Shown here: in pieces, positions 27,408 through 35,800 of the stretch
Layout of the letters: each line of letters starts with the position of its first letter
Position numbering within the stretch: position 1 is the first letter of the stretch
Source of the DNA: Acetobacteraceae bacterium
Lineage (GTDB): Bacteria; Pseudomonadota; Alphaproteobacteria; Acetobacterales; Acetobacteraceae
Reading direction: 5' to 3'
Length of the DNA: 64,000 bases
Assembly (NCBI GenBank): GCA_947474705.1
Contig: CANJJS010000009.1
Coordinates: 23,591 to 87,590 of the forward strand
The notes under the pieces: generated by a model
Told to the model about the DNA's origin: nothing
The model's database searches: none
Seen by the model: the letters and a program-made list of their open reading frames with translations, nothing else
Position numbers and translations under genes: made by a program

Positions 27408-28869
27408 CTGCGGCGCCTGCTCCGGCGCGTTCTCCGTGCCGTTAACCCGGAACACCTGCGCGATCAACGAATCCAGCGCCTTAAACACCCCTTCGACCCC
27501 GTACCCCGCAAGAAACGCGAGTCCGGACGTCGACAACGTCACCACCAGACCCACCGTGCCCGTCGCCTGCGCCTGACCAGAACCCGAATAAACCAACCCG
27601 ATACACCCCCCAATCAGAGTGCCAAGCAACAATCGGATGACGTTGGCGCGCCGGTCGTACGGCGAAAGAAGGAACAAAGACAGCCGGCGATGGTAACGAC
27701 GCAAAACGAAAGCGCCCGACCCGAGAAAACCATAAAGAACAGGCATCAAATAATTCCCTATGACGGTCATCATGGCGACGCTCTGTTGTTCTATTTCTTT
27801 TCTGTGTTTTTCCGCGGGCCATATGGGCTTCTCGCTAGACCTGAACTCCTTTGGCGCGGGCGGACCGTCGTTCCAGCTCCAGGCCCAGAATTTCGTCGCA
27901 TTCAACCATTTCTCAAGATCTATGCTGATGCTCTCCCTTCGCGCCACGATATCGTTTAATCTGTGGCAAATATCAGTGGTTTGATAATCGACATCCTTTT
28001 CCGGCTGACAGTCCGGCAGATTCCCACCGGGCGCACCCTGCGCGCCCGCGGAAACTTCGGTCTTTTCTGGCTGCTGGTTCGGATCCCGCGGGCCCGGGCG
28101 CGCGGGATCGTCCCCCTGGTACGCCACCTTTTCCGCGGGCTTGGGAGACTTGTCCCGCTGCGTGGCGCTGTCGTCCCGCCGGACGGCATCCAACGTATCC
28201 ATCAACGATTTACCCCAGGCCGTATAGGCGGAGATCGCGACAGCCAAGACCAGAAAGCACACACCCAAACGCAGCGTCTGTTTGATCGACTCGTCCAAAA
28301 TCGCCGCGGACCGCGCGAGCCAGGGATATGCCTCAACGGCGAAGCCTCGGGCTGAAATGCCCTCGGACATCTCCTCGCCCTCGCTATCCCGCCCCACCTG
28401 CCACCACCTCCTGGTTCTGGCCCCGTGCGCGGCCACCATCGCGGTAAAAGCGATAGTGGCGCCGGTCGCGGGCGCGGCCCGGGCGTTCAAAACATCCCGG
28501 GCCCGGAGCAAAAAGGCGGCGTCGGCTTCGAAGTTTGCGCTGTCCGGCTGGATCGGGTAACGGACCTGCATCGCGCGAAGAACCAGACGCGCCGGATCCT
28601 GCAAGTCCGCCTCGATCTTTTGGGCCGCCGCGATGTCGCGGCCCGGCGCCATCCGGTGCGCCCGCGGCTCCGGCGGGCGCAGGCGCCGGAACCGTGCTTT
28701 GAACGACGGACTGGATTTGGGTCTGAAGCAGCGACCGCGCCTGCTCGTCCTGCGTCGGGCGGATGGACCGGTCAGGCCGCCCAGAAAGAAAATCCAATAG
28801 TAGATAGACTTCCGCCGCTTCGCGATTGAGAAATCTAACCCGCGTTTCTTCCCCATTTGGCATGTTCAT
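27402..28869 (-). pseudogene. Unknown membrane protein with an apparent frameshift near codon 70
   Basis: A plausible start is the ATG at 28,869 (AAGGG upstream) giving MNMPNGEETRVRFLNREAAEV and continuing as a soluble helical region to about 28,690. The gene-like sequence then moves to another frame (APGRDIAAAQKIEADLQDPARLVLRAM onward) and runs to 27,402. The second frame has four membrane segments (LGVCFLVLAVAISAYTAW; a MTVIGNYLMPVLYGFLGSGAFV pair; LLLGTLIGGCIGLVYSG; VGLVVTLSTSGLAFLAGY) and a charged loop. Alternatively a separate protein of 416 residues starts at the ATG at 28,652. The region is visibly lower in GC than its surroundings, suggesting acquisition. I do not recognise the family. 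A one-base sequencing error in the GC-rich stretch 28,630-28,690 would explain everything. Confidence 0.55.
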
Positions 28870-29044
28870 TGCCCTTGATTTTGGGACAGGTGTTTTTGGA
28901 ATTCGGCAACCAGCCCGCCCCAGCAACAAACGTAAACGATTGCTTACCGAATGGCCAGAGAAAAACAAACCGTTAACAACCCGCCCGCCAATGGGAAGCA
29001 CAGCCCACATACCCAGATCATTTTTTTCGATTCGGCCGCGCCTC

Positions 29045-29060
29045 TTAACCAATCCCTAAC
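29045..29060 (+). promoter_or_regulatory. CtrA-box-like site upstream of the Hpt gene
   Basis: TTAACCAATCCCTAAC matches the alphaproteobacterial CtrA consensus TTAA-N7-TTAA with one mismatch (TTAA-CCAATCC-CTAA). It lies 48 bases before the start of the Hpt-domain gene in an AT-richer divergent intergenic region. Matches of this quality occur by chance, so this is suggestive only. Confidence 0.3.
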
Positions 29061-29107
29061 GATTGTCAGGCGAGATGCCGGTCGCAACCAAACAGGAGCA
29101 CTCCGTG

Positions 29108-29500
29108 ATGGCCCAATGGCCCGCGGAACCAAACAGCACGACCCGCACGGCCGAGGACCCAGTGTTCGATCGGGCCGAATTCGCCACCCTCGCCGATGCG
29201 CTCGGCGACGACGGCGTGCGCGAAGTCGTCTGGATCTTCGAAACCGAAACCCGCGACCGGCTCCGCCGCCTGTCGAACGGCGGACAGGACCACACCACCC
29301 TCGTGCGGGAGCTACATACGCTGAAAGGCGCCGCGAGCACCGTCGCCTCTCCGCGATTGACCGAGATCGGCCGCGGGCTGGAACAACGCGCCCGCCAAGG
29401 CGTCGCGCCAACGGCGGCCGACCTCGCGGCCATCGCCGCGGCATTGAATGCCTATATGCGCGAGATCGCGACCCTGGGGTTTTCCAACCCCGAGGCCTGA
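29108..29500 (+). CDS. Single-domain histidine phosphotransfer (Hpt) protein
   Basis: A 130-residue protein with the Hpt four-helix pattern. The phosphorylatable histidine is His70 in RELHTLKGAASTV, followed by the LTEIGRGLEQRARQG helix. Hpt proteins relay phosphate between a hybrid kinase and a response regulator; no kinase or receiver gene is in the window, so the partner is elsewhere. Start: the ATG at 29,108 with AGGAG 9 bases upstream; an earlier ATG at 29,073 is possible. It converges on thiG. Confidence 0.85.
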   Translation: MAQWPAEPNSTTRTAEDPVFDRAEFATLADALGDDGVREVVWIFETETRDRLRRLSNGGQDHTTLVRELHTLKGAASTVASPRLTEIGRGLEQRARQGVAPTAADLAAIAAALNAYMREIATLGFSNPEA

Positions 29501-29510
29501 CGCGACCGCC

Positions 29511-30305
29511 CTAACGAATCAACCCACTCAAGGGACTGGACGGATCGGCCCCCATCCGGCGCGGCATCCGCCCGGCGCGATACGCCAGCCTCCCCGCCTC
29601 AATCGCGTGCTTCATCGCCTGAGCCATCAAAATCGGGTCCTTCGCATGCGCGATGGCGGAATTCATCAACACCGCCGTGCACCCCAGCTCCATCGCGATC
29701 GCCGCGTCCGACGCCGTCCCGACACCCGCGTCAACCAGGAACGGCACCGTGATATGCTCCATCATCATGGTCAGCATCGCCGGATTTTGCAGCCCGAGCC
29801 CCGACCCGATCGGCGCCCCCAACGGCATGATCGCGACACATCCCATGTCCTGCAGCCGCTTCGCCGCCAAGGGATCGTCGGCGCAATAAACCATCACCTC
29901 GAACCCGTCCTTGATCAACGCTTCCGCCGCCTCGAACGTGCCCTGCATGTCCGGATACAGCAGCGGCGGCGGGCCCAGCACCTCCAGCTTCACCAAATTC
30001 CAGCCCCCGGCCTCGCGCGCCAGACGCAAGGTCCGCACCGCCTCGTTGGCCGTGAAACACCCCGCCGTGTTCGGCAAATAGGTGAATTTCTTCGGATCGA
30101 CATAATCCTGCAGCATCGGCGCCTTCGGGTCCGACAAATTCACCCGCCGCACCGCCACGGTGACGATTTCCGCCCCGCTCGCCACGATCGCCGCGCCCGT
30201 CTCCTCAAGATCCTTATACCGCCCCGTGCCCACGATCAGACGCGAGTGGAAGGTGCGGCCAGCGACCGTCCATGTGTCGTCGGCGGTTGTCGTTACCTGG
30301 TCCAT
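29511..30305 (-). CDS. thiG: Thiazole synthase
   Basis: A 264-residue TIM-barrel enzyme that builds the thiazole phosphate of thiamine from DXP, dehydroglycine and sulfur carried on ThiS. Key features: [12 protein letters not shown] (19-30), [16 protein letters not shown] (77-92), the Schiff-base lysine Lys106 in WNLVKLEVL, and [10 protein letters not shown] / [18 protein letters not shown] phosphate-binding loops. It lies 3 bases after thiS. thiO and thiE, often adjacent, are absent. Confidence 0.95.
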   Translation of the reverse strand: MDQVTTTADDTWTVAGRTFHSRLIVGTGRYKDLEETGAAIVASGAEIVTVAVRRVNLSDPKAPMLQDYVDPKKFTYLPNTAGCFTANEAVRTLRLAREAGGWNLVKLEVLGPPPLLYPDMQGTFEAAEALIKDGFEVMVYCADDPLAAKRLQDMGCVAIMPLGAPIGSGLGLQNPAMLTMMMEHITVPFLVDAGVGTASDAAIAMELGCTAVLMNSAIAHAKDPILMAQAMKHAIEAGRLAYRAGRMPRRMGADPSSPLSGLIR

Positions 30306-30308
30306 ATT

Positions 30309-30533
30309 TCAGCCTCCGCCGATAAAGTGCACGATTTCCAGCTGATCCCCGCTGGCCAGCCACGTCTCCATGTAACTGGAGCGCGGCACGATCTCCTCGT
30401 TGCGCTCGACCGCGACCTTGCGCATGTCGAGCCCCAGTTCCGTCAACAGCCCCATGACGGACAGGCGTCCATCGGCGGGCGTGGCGAATTCGCGTTTCTC
30501 CCCGTTCAGGGTGAGGGTGAGGACGTCTGTCAT
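30309..30533 (-). CDS. thiS: ThiS sulfur-carrier protein
   Basis: A 74-residue ubiquitin-like protein ending in FIGGG, the C-terminal Gly-Gly that is adenylated and thiocarboxylated. The fold-forming strands LTLNGEKREF and the VAVERNEEIVPRS segment are typical. The start is set at the ATG at 30,533; the much longer open frame upstream is non-coding in this orientation. No TPP riboswitch consensus was found in the 114 bases upstream, so regulation may differ from most thi operons. Confidence 0.92.
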   Translation of the reverse strand: MTDVLTLTLNGEKREFATPADGRLSVMGLLTELGLDMRKVAVERNEEIVPRSSYMETWLASGDQLEIVHFIGGG

Positions 30534-30647
30534 GGCCGCGATTATGCGGCGGGCGCCGCCTGGGGGCAATGACCGCCCCCCCGCCGGTCGTTTCGCCGTG
30601 GCATTCCAACGGAAACGGTGGCATCGTCGCACCCGGAGGTTCAACCC

Positions 30648-31226
30648 ATGAATGCTCGCGGCGCTCTCCCATTGGTCATCCTGTCCGCCTTGTCGATCGC
30701 GCCGGCCCATGCCGACGATGTGACCGACCAAATCAACGAGGCCCTGGCCGCCTACAACAAAAAAGACGTGCCCACCGCCATGGCGGGGCTGGAAGCGGCG
30801 TTGAATTTGTTGCGGCAGGGACGCGCGGATTCCTACGGCAAATTGCTGCCCGCCGTCCCCGCCGGCTGGCAGGCGGACGAGATCGAAACGATCGCGTCCG
30901 GCCTGGCCGCTCTCGGCGGCGGCGCCGGCGCATCGCGCAAATATCGTAAAGGAGACGACACCGTCACCGTCTCCATCCTCGCCGATTCCCCCATGTTGCA
31001 GGCGCTGTCGGCCTTCGCCTCCAGCGGTATCGCCGCGATGGCCGGCGGACGAACGACGATCGTGAATGGCCGCCGCACCATCTACATGAAGGACGAAGGG
31101 TCGTTCTCGACCATCGTCTCCGACCGGATTTTGGTGCGGGTGGAAGGGCGCGGACTGCCGGAAGCGACGTTGAAACAATTTCTCACCGCGATCGATTTCG
31201 CCGCGGTCGAAAAAGCCGCGAAATAG
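30648..31226 (+). CDS. Hypothetical periplasmic protein
   Basis: A 192-residue protein with a Sec signal peptide (ALPLVILSALSIAPAHA). The mature part is a single globular domain with helix DQINEALAAYNKKDVPTAMAGLEAALN and a beta-rich C-terminal half (YRKGDDTVTVSILADSPML; GRRTIYMKDEGSFSTIVSDRILVRVEG). Comparable single-domain periplasmic proteins are common in proteobacteria, but I cannot assign a function. CGGAGG lies 9 bases before the ATG. It is divergent from thiS. Confidence 0.72.
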   Translation: MNARGALPLVILSALSIAPAHADDVTDQINEALAAYNKKDVPTAMAGLEAALNLLRQGRADSYGKLLPAVPAGWQADEIETIASGLAALGGGAGASRKYRKGDDTVTVSILADSPMLQALSAFASSGIAAMAGGRTTIVNGRRTIYMKDEGSFSTIVSDRILVRVEGRGLPEATLKQFLTAIDFAAVEKAAK

Positions 31227-31235
31227 CGGCCGCCG

Positions 31236-31877
31236 TCAGACCTTCGCCGCCGGCGGCCTGTTACTCTCCAACGCCCGCGCGTAAGCGGGACGCGCCGTCA
31301 CCCGGCCGTTATAAACACGCGCCGGTTCGGTTACCGGCACGCCATAGCGTTCAGCCCAGGAGAGGCACGTGGAAAGAATAAGGTCGGCGGCGGTGAAGGT
31401 GGCGCCAAGGATAAAGGGGCGCCCGTCCTCCAACGCGCGATCGACACTGCGCATTTGCTTTTGAAAATATTGCGCCGCAGAATCGTTCGCCACCGGCGAG
31501 TCGCCATAAATATGCTTCAGATCGCGATGCCGGCGAATGACATAAAGCGCGGTGGCGTCAAGTTCGCTGATCGCGAAAAAACACCATTCCAGACACCGCG
31601 CGCGATCCGCCGGGTCCAGCGGCACCAGCCGGTTTTCGGGCGTGCCATAAATATCGGACAAATAATAAACAATCGCCGCGCTCTCGGTGATGGTCATGTC
31701 GCCATCGCACAATAACGGGATTTTTTGCCGCGCGGTCAGGCTGGTATATTCGTCCGTCTGGGTCTCGCCCGTGCGCGGCAAAATGGGCCGGTGCTCGAAA
31801 CTCAATCCCAGCTCGTGCATCGCCCAGATCGGACGAATTGTGCGGCTGGTGCCGGTGCCCCAAAGGATCAGTGTCAT
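31236..31877 (-). CDS. Glutathione S-transferase-family protein
   Basis: A 213-residue protein with the thioredoxin-like N-terminal domain (ILWGTGTSRTIRPIWAMHELGL; KIPLLCDGDMTITESAAIVYYLSD, the cis-Pro and E-S glutathione-binding motif) and an all-helical C-terminal domain ending in TCLSWAERYGV. The catalytic residue is probably Ser or Thr in GTGTSRT. It is the third gene of a tight operon behind an SDR enzyme and a CoA-transferase; its ATG overlaps the CoA-transferase stop. Substrate unknown. Confidence 0.88.
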   Translation of the reverse strand: MTLILWGTGTSRTIRPIWAMHELGLSFEHRPILPRTGETQTDEYTSLTARQKIPLLCDGDMTITESAAIVYYLSDIYGTPENRLVPLDPADRARCLEWCFFAISELDATALYVIRRHRDLKHIYGDSPVANDSAAQYFQKQMRSVDRALEDGRPFILGATFTAADLILSTCLSWAERYGVPVTEPARVYNGRVTARPAYARALESNRPPAAKV

Positions 31878-33067
31878 GAACGAGGCCCCTTCGCCGCGCC
31901 AGACGCGATCAACGCGGCGATCTCCTCGCCGGTGTAACCGGCCTCGGTCAAAATCGCGGCGGTGTGCTCGCCCACACGAGGCGCCGGACCGCCGATCCGC
32001 GCGGGCGTCCGATCGAAGCGCGCCGCCGGTCTGGGCTGCCGGATCGTTCCCAAACCCGTCTGCTCCATCGTTTCCATCACCCCATTGTTCACCACCTGCG
32101 GGTCCGTCAGCACCTCCGCACGCCGCAATACCGGCGCGCAAGGCACTTCCGCCGCATCGAGCTTTTCCAGCCACGCCGCGCTTCGCCCCGTCGCGAGAAT
32201 CTCCCCCACCAGCGTCAAGCGTTCGGCGGCATTCACCGACCGCGCCGCCGGGGTGCGAAAACGTTCGTCCTCGATCCATTCCGGTTTGGCGATGACCCCG
32301 CAAAGCCCTCGCCATTCCGAATCGGACAGCGCGCCAACCGTGATGTAACCATCCAACGTCTGGAAAATCAGGTCGGGACGCGGCACCGGCTGCGGCGCGT
32401 TCTCCTGCCCCACGACGGTGTAACGCGTCATCGCCTCCGGCCAAAGATAAGCGATCATGGTGTCGAGCATCGACAACCGGATATGTTGACCTTCGCCCGT
32501 CCGCGCCCGCGCGACCAGCGCCGCGCAAATCGCCTGCGCGCCATGCACCGCCGTGGTCTTGTCGGCGACAATGGTCCGAATCATCTGGGGACGGCCCGTC
32601 GCCATGTCCGCCTGAACATCCGCGAACCCCGACAAAGACTGGATCACCGGATCGTAAACCCGCTTCTTGATATACGGGCCTGTATCCCCAACCCCAGATA
32701 TCGACAAATACACAAGACCCGGATTCGCCGCGCGCAGCGACGGCTCGTCGAGCCCCAGCCGCTCCATCGTCCCCGGACGGAAATTCTGCACCAGCACATC
32801 CGCCTTGGCGATCAACCGTTTCAACGCCGCCAGCGCCTGGGCATTCTTTAAATCCAGCGCGATGGCCCGCTTGCCGCGATTGGCGGACACGAACAGCGGC
32901 GAAAACTCGCCATCCGCGGCCGTCCGGCGAGAAATATCGCCCGCCGGCGGCTCGACCTTCACCACGTCCGCGCCCTGATCCGCCAGCAACATGGTGCAAA
33001 CCGGCCCCGAAACGACCGTCGTCAGGTCGATGACCCGGATGCCCGCCAGAGGTCCAGACATCTCCAT
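31874..33067 (-). CDS. Family III CoA-transferase (CaiB/BaiF), active-site Asp replaced
   Basis: A 397-residue enzyme with the canonical start LAGIRVIDLTTVVSGPVCTMLLADQGADVVKVE (split around GDISRR). At the position of the catalytic aspartate (V-D-V-S-M in formyl-CoA transferase) it reads GQHIRLSMLDT, so Arg stands where Asp is expected. Either the following Asp takes over or this branch works differently. GGAGG lies 7 bases before the ATG at 33,067, which overlaps the SDR stop (TGATG). The operon SDR-CoA-transferase-GST suggests catabolism of a ketone- or alcohol-bearing acid, by inference only. Confidence 0.87.
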   Translation of the reverse strand: MEMSGPLAGIRVIDLTTVVSGPVCTMLLADQGADVVKVEPPAGDISRRTAADGEFSPLFVSANRGKRAIALDLKNAQALAALKRLIAKADVLVQNFRPGTMERLGLDEPSLRAANPGLVYLSISGVGDTGPYIKKRVYDPVIQSLSGFADVQADMATGRPQMIRTIVADKTTAVHGAQAICAALVARARTGEGQHIRLSMLDTMIAYLWPEAMTRYTVVGQENAPQPVPRPDLIFQTLDGYITVGALSDSEWRGLCGVIAKPEWIEDERFRTPAARSVNAAERLTLVGEILATGRSAAWLEKLDAAEVPCAPVLRRAEVLTDPQVVNNGVMETMEQTGLGTIRQPRPAARFDRTPARIGGPAPRVGEHTAAILTEAGYTGEEIAALIASGAAKGPRS

Positions 33068-33798
33068 CACCACGCCTCCGCCCATGGCCGCAGATCCAGC
33101 TCCTGCGTCCACGCGTCCCGCGGCTGCGCATGAAGCATCCAATAAGTTTCCGCGATGGAATCGGGATTGAGAATTTTTCGCGCCGCCTTCCGTTGCTCAT
33201 ACGCATCGGGCGCGCGAGATTTCGTCCAATCGGTGTCGATCGCGCCATCGACAACGACATGGGCGACATGAATCCCCTCCGGCCCCAGCTCGCGCGCCAT
33301 GCTCTGCGCCAGCGCGCGCAACGCGTGCTTGCCGCCCGCGAAAGCGGAAAAACCAGCACCGCCCCGCGTGGACGCCGTCGCACCCGTGAAAAGAATCGTG
33401 CCCCGCTGCCGCGGCACCATAACCCGCGCGGCCTCCCGCCCATTCAAAAACCCCGCCAGCGCGCACATTTCCCAGACTTTCGTGTAAACGCGCAGCGTGG
33501 TTTCCCGGATCGAAAAGCGAACATTGCCGCCGACATTGAAAACCAAAACTTCCACCGGCCCGATGTCACGCTCAATGGTGGCGAAAAGATCGATCACCGC
33601 CTCCTCGCGCCGCGCATCGGAACCAAACCCATGCGCCTCGCCACCGTCATCCCGAATTCGCGCGACCAGCGGTTCAAGCTTCTCCGCGGTCCGGCGCGTG
33701 AGGCAAACCACATACCCCTCCCGCGCGAAACGGCGGGCAATCGCACCGCCCGTGGCATCGCCCGCCCCAACAATTAAAGCGACCTTCCTGTCCCGCAT
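33067..33798 (-). CDS. Short-chain dehydrogenase/reductase lacking the catalytic tyrosine
   Basis: A 243-residue Rossmann-fold protein. The cofactor loop reads GAGDATGGAIARRFA (11-25), and the N-x-G-G segment FNVGGN is at 88-92. At the Tyr-x-x-x-Lys site the sequence is FAGGK (153-157), so Phe replaces the proton-donating tyrosine while Lys157 remains. The start at 33,798 gives the standard MRDRKVALIVGAG beginning. It is the first gene of the operon with a CoA-transferase and GST. It may bind cofactor without standard dehydrogenase chemistry. Confidence 0.85.
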   Translation of the reverse strand: MRDRKVALIVGAGDATGGAIARRFAREGYVVCLTRRTAEKLEPLVARIRDDGGEAHGFGSDARREEAVIDLFATIERDIGPVEVLVFNVGGNVRFSIRETTLRVYTKVWEMCALAGFLNGREAARVMVPRQRGTILFTGATASTRGGAGFSAFAGGKHALRALAQSMARELGPEGIHVAHVVVDGAIDTDWTKSRAPDAYEQRKAARKILNPDSIAETYWMLHAQPRDAWTQELDLRPWAEAW

Positions 33799-33893
33799 AG
33801 GCCAAAATCCTGGACGATGAAGCACGAACGGTGGCCGCGGCCGACGCATGTGTCAATCGCGGCGGCCCGGCCGATCGGCGGCCCGAATCCGAA

Positions 33894-34075
33894 CCCTGGG
33901 GCTTTGCCCCAGACCCCACGAGGGGCTTTGCCCCTTCGAACCCCGCCAGGGGAACGTCCCCCCTCCCACGGCACTCCAACCCCGGGGTTCCAAGGGCGAG
34001 CCCAAAAGACCCATTGGGGCGGGGTCGAGGGGCGGAGCCCTCGCGGGGTTTGGGGCTTTGCCCCAACGCTTGCCT
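33894..34075. repeat. Second inverted pair of the GGGGCTTTGCCCC dispersed repeat
   Basis: The left copy (33,894-33,955) starts CCTGGGGCTTTGCCCCAGA and includes ACGAGGGGCTTTGCCCC. The right copy (about 34,015-34,075) is its approximate reverse complement (GGGGTCGAGGGGCGGAGCCC ... GGGGCTTTGCCCC). The pair lies between the SDR operon and the stop codon of the Fe-type permease, whose last codon falls inside the right copy. It probably ends the permease transcript. Confidence 0.75.
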
Positions 34076-35798
34076 ATCGCCCAGGCGCCATCTGACCCAC
34101 ATTGGCCAGCCGGTTGGCCGCCACGACGACCACCGCGGTCACGGCCATTAGCACCAGGCCCAGCACCGCGATCGCGCCAAGCTCGCCATTTTCGTTCAGG
34201 TCGTAAATCAGCACCGACACCAGCTTGGTATTCGATGTCGTCAGCAGAATGGTCGCCGACAATTCCCGGATCGTGCCGATGAACACAAAGCACCAGGTCG
34301 CCGCGACCGAGGATTTCAGCAACGGCGCCACGATACTGGTCAACGACTTCAACCGCCCTGCGCCCAAAATACGGCTGGCATCTTCCAGCTCCGGGTTCAG
34401 ACCACGAAACGCCGCCTGCATTTGCTGATAAGCCGGCGGCATTTCGATCGTCAAAAACGCCAGCAACAGGATCCATAACGTCCCATAAAGCTGAAACGGC
34501 GGCCGGGTGTACCCAATGAACAACGCCACGCCGAGCACGATCCCCGGCACGGCGGCCGGCGCCGTGGCCAGAAAGGCCAAAAACCGGTGGCCCGGCACCG
34601 CGCGCCGGGCGGTCAAATACGCGACCAACACGGAGAACGCCGTGCCAGCGGTCGCCGCCGCGACCCCGGTGATCAACGTGTTCTCCAGCGTCGCGCGCGT
34701 GTGCGTCAGCCCGAACACCAGCCGCACATTATCCCAGGTGATCGTGTCCAGGGTCCAGGCGTCGGACACGGTGCGCAACATGCTCGCGCGGATCAGGATC
34801 AAATTCGGCAACAACACCGTCACGACGATCACCAGCAACGCCATCGTCAACGCGGGCCAACGCCACAGCCCGAGATTGGTCAGTTGCGGCGCCCCCGCCT
34901 TACCGCCGATCATGGTGAACCCGCGGCGGCCCAACAGGAATTTCTCCCCGCGCAACAACAGGATCGTGACGAACAGCATCGGTATCGCGCAGGCCGCGGC
35001 CAAATGCGTGCGCGGCGGAAACTGAAACAGACTCCAGATCTTGGTCGTCAGCACGTGAAACCCGGCGGGCAGCGCCAGGATCGCGGGCGTGCCGAACTGC
35101 GTCATCGCCTGCAAAAACGCGATCAAAAATCCCGCCAACAGAGCGGGCAACACCATCGGAAAGGTCACCCGGCGCAACGTATGCCAGCGGCCGCCCCCCA
35201 AAATGGCGCTCGCCTCCTCCAGATCGTACGGCATGCGATCGAGCGTGTTCGCCGCCAAAACGAAGACATAAGGAAATGCATAAGACGCCATCACGAAGAC
35301 GATGCCCTCGGCGGAAAAAATATTCACGAGGCGGTCGAACTGGCCCGCCCCCGTCAGCGCCCGGTAATACTGGTTGATCAACCCGCTGTTCGGCGCCGCC
35401 AACAGCACCCATGCCACCGCGCCAATGAACGGCGGCGTGATGAACGACGTCATGATCAGACCGCGCAATGTCCGGCGAAACGGCACATTCGTGCGCGATA
35501 CCAGCCACGCCAGCGGCAGCGCCACGCCACAGGCGAGCACCCCGACCCCCAACGCGATCCCCAAAGTCGTGACAAAAGGCCCCAAAAACAGCGAAGGATC
35601 GCCCAGCTCGGAGAAATTCTCCATGCTGAACGCGCCCTTTTCGTCGGTCAGGCTGAACAGCGCCAGCCAGCCAAACGGCAACAGCACTACAAACGCGAGC
35701 AACAGCGCGATCAGGCCGAAAAACACCGGCGAGGGATCGAACCAGCCAGGCAATCCGCGCCCGGACGCGGGCGCCGCCTCGGGCGAGGAGGCACTCAT
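34074..35798 (-). CDS. Fe(III)-type ABC transporter permease (two fused permease domains)
   Basis: A 574-residue membrane protein with about twelve membrane segments in two homologous halves (about 40-290 and 325-570), the FbpB/AfuB layout. The ATPase-contact loops read LEEASAILGGGRWHTLRRVTFPM and LEDASRILGAGRLKSLTSIVAPL. It is the last gene of a four-gene transporter operon; the ATG at 35,798 lies 2 bases after the stop of the preceding binding protein. The family moves Fe(III), 2-aminoethylphosphonate or similar; specificity is not readable. Confidence 0.9.
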   Translation of the reverse strand: MSASSPEAAPASGRGLPGWFDPSPVFFGLIALLLAFVVLLPFGWLALFSLTDEKGAFSMENFSELGDPSLFLGPFVTTLGIALGVGVLACGVALPLAWLVSRTNVPFRRTLRGLIMTSFITPPFIGAVAWVLLAAPNSGLINQYYRALTGAGQFDRLVNIFSAEGIVFVMASYAFPYVFVLAANTLDRMPYDLEEASAILGGGRWHTLRRVTFPMVLPALLAGFLIAFLQAMTQFGTPAILALPAGFHVLTTKIWSLFQFPPRTHLAAACAIPMLFVTILLLRGEKFLLGRRGFTMIGGKAGAPQLTNLGLWRWPALTMALLVIVVTVLLPNLILIRASMLRTVSDAWTLDTITWDNVRLVFGLTHTRATLENTLITGVAAATAGTAFSVLVAYLTARRAVPGHRFLAFLATAPAAVPGIVLGVALFIGYTRPPFQLYGTLWILLLAFLTIEMPPAYQQMQAAFRGLNPELEDASRILGAGRLKSLTSIVAPLLKSSVAATWCFVFIGTIRELSATILLTTSNTKLVSVLIYDLNENGELGAIAVLGLVLMAVTAVVVVAANRLANVGQMAPGR

Positions 35799-35800
35799 GG

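Noticed and set aside
30534..30647. TPP riboswitch upstream of thiS
   Set aside because: I looked for the CUGAGA and CCUGAUCUGGAUAAUGC-like consensus on the minus strand and found neither.
31236..33443. A single 735-codon frame covering the GST and CoA-transferase region
   Set aside because: Only its last 213 codons are real (GST). The upstream part is antiphase to a well-supported CoA-transferase gene on the same strand.
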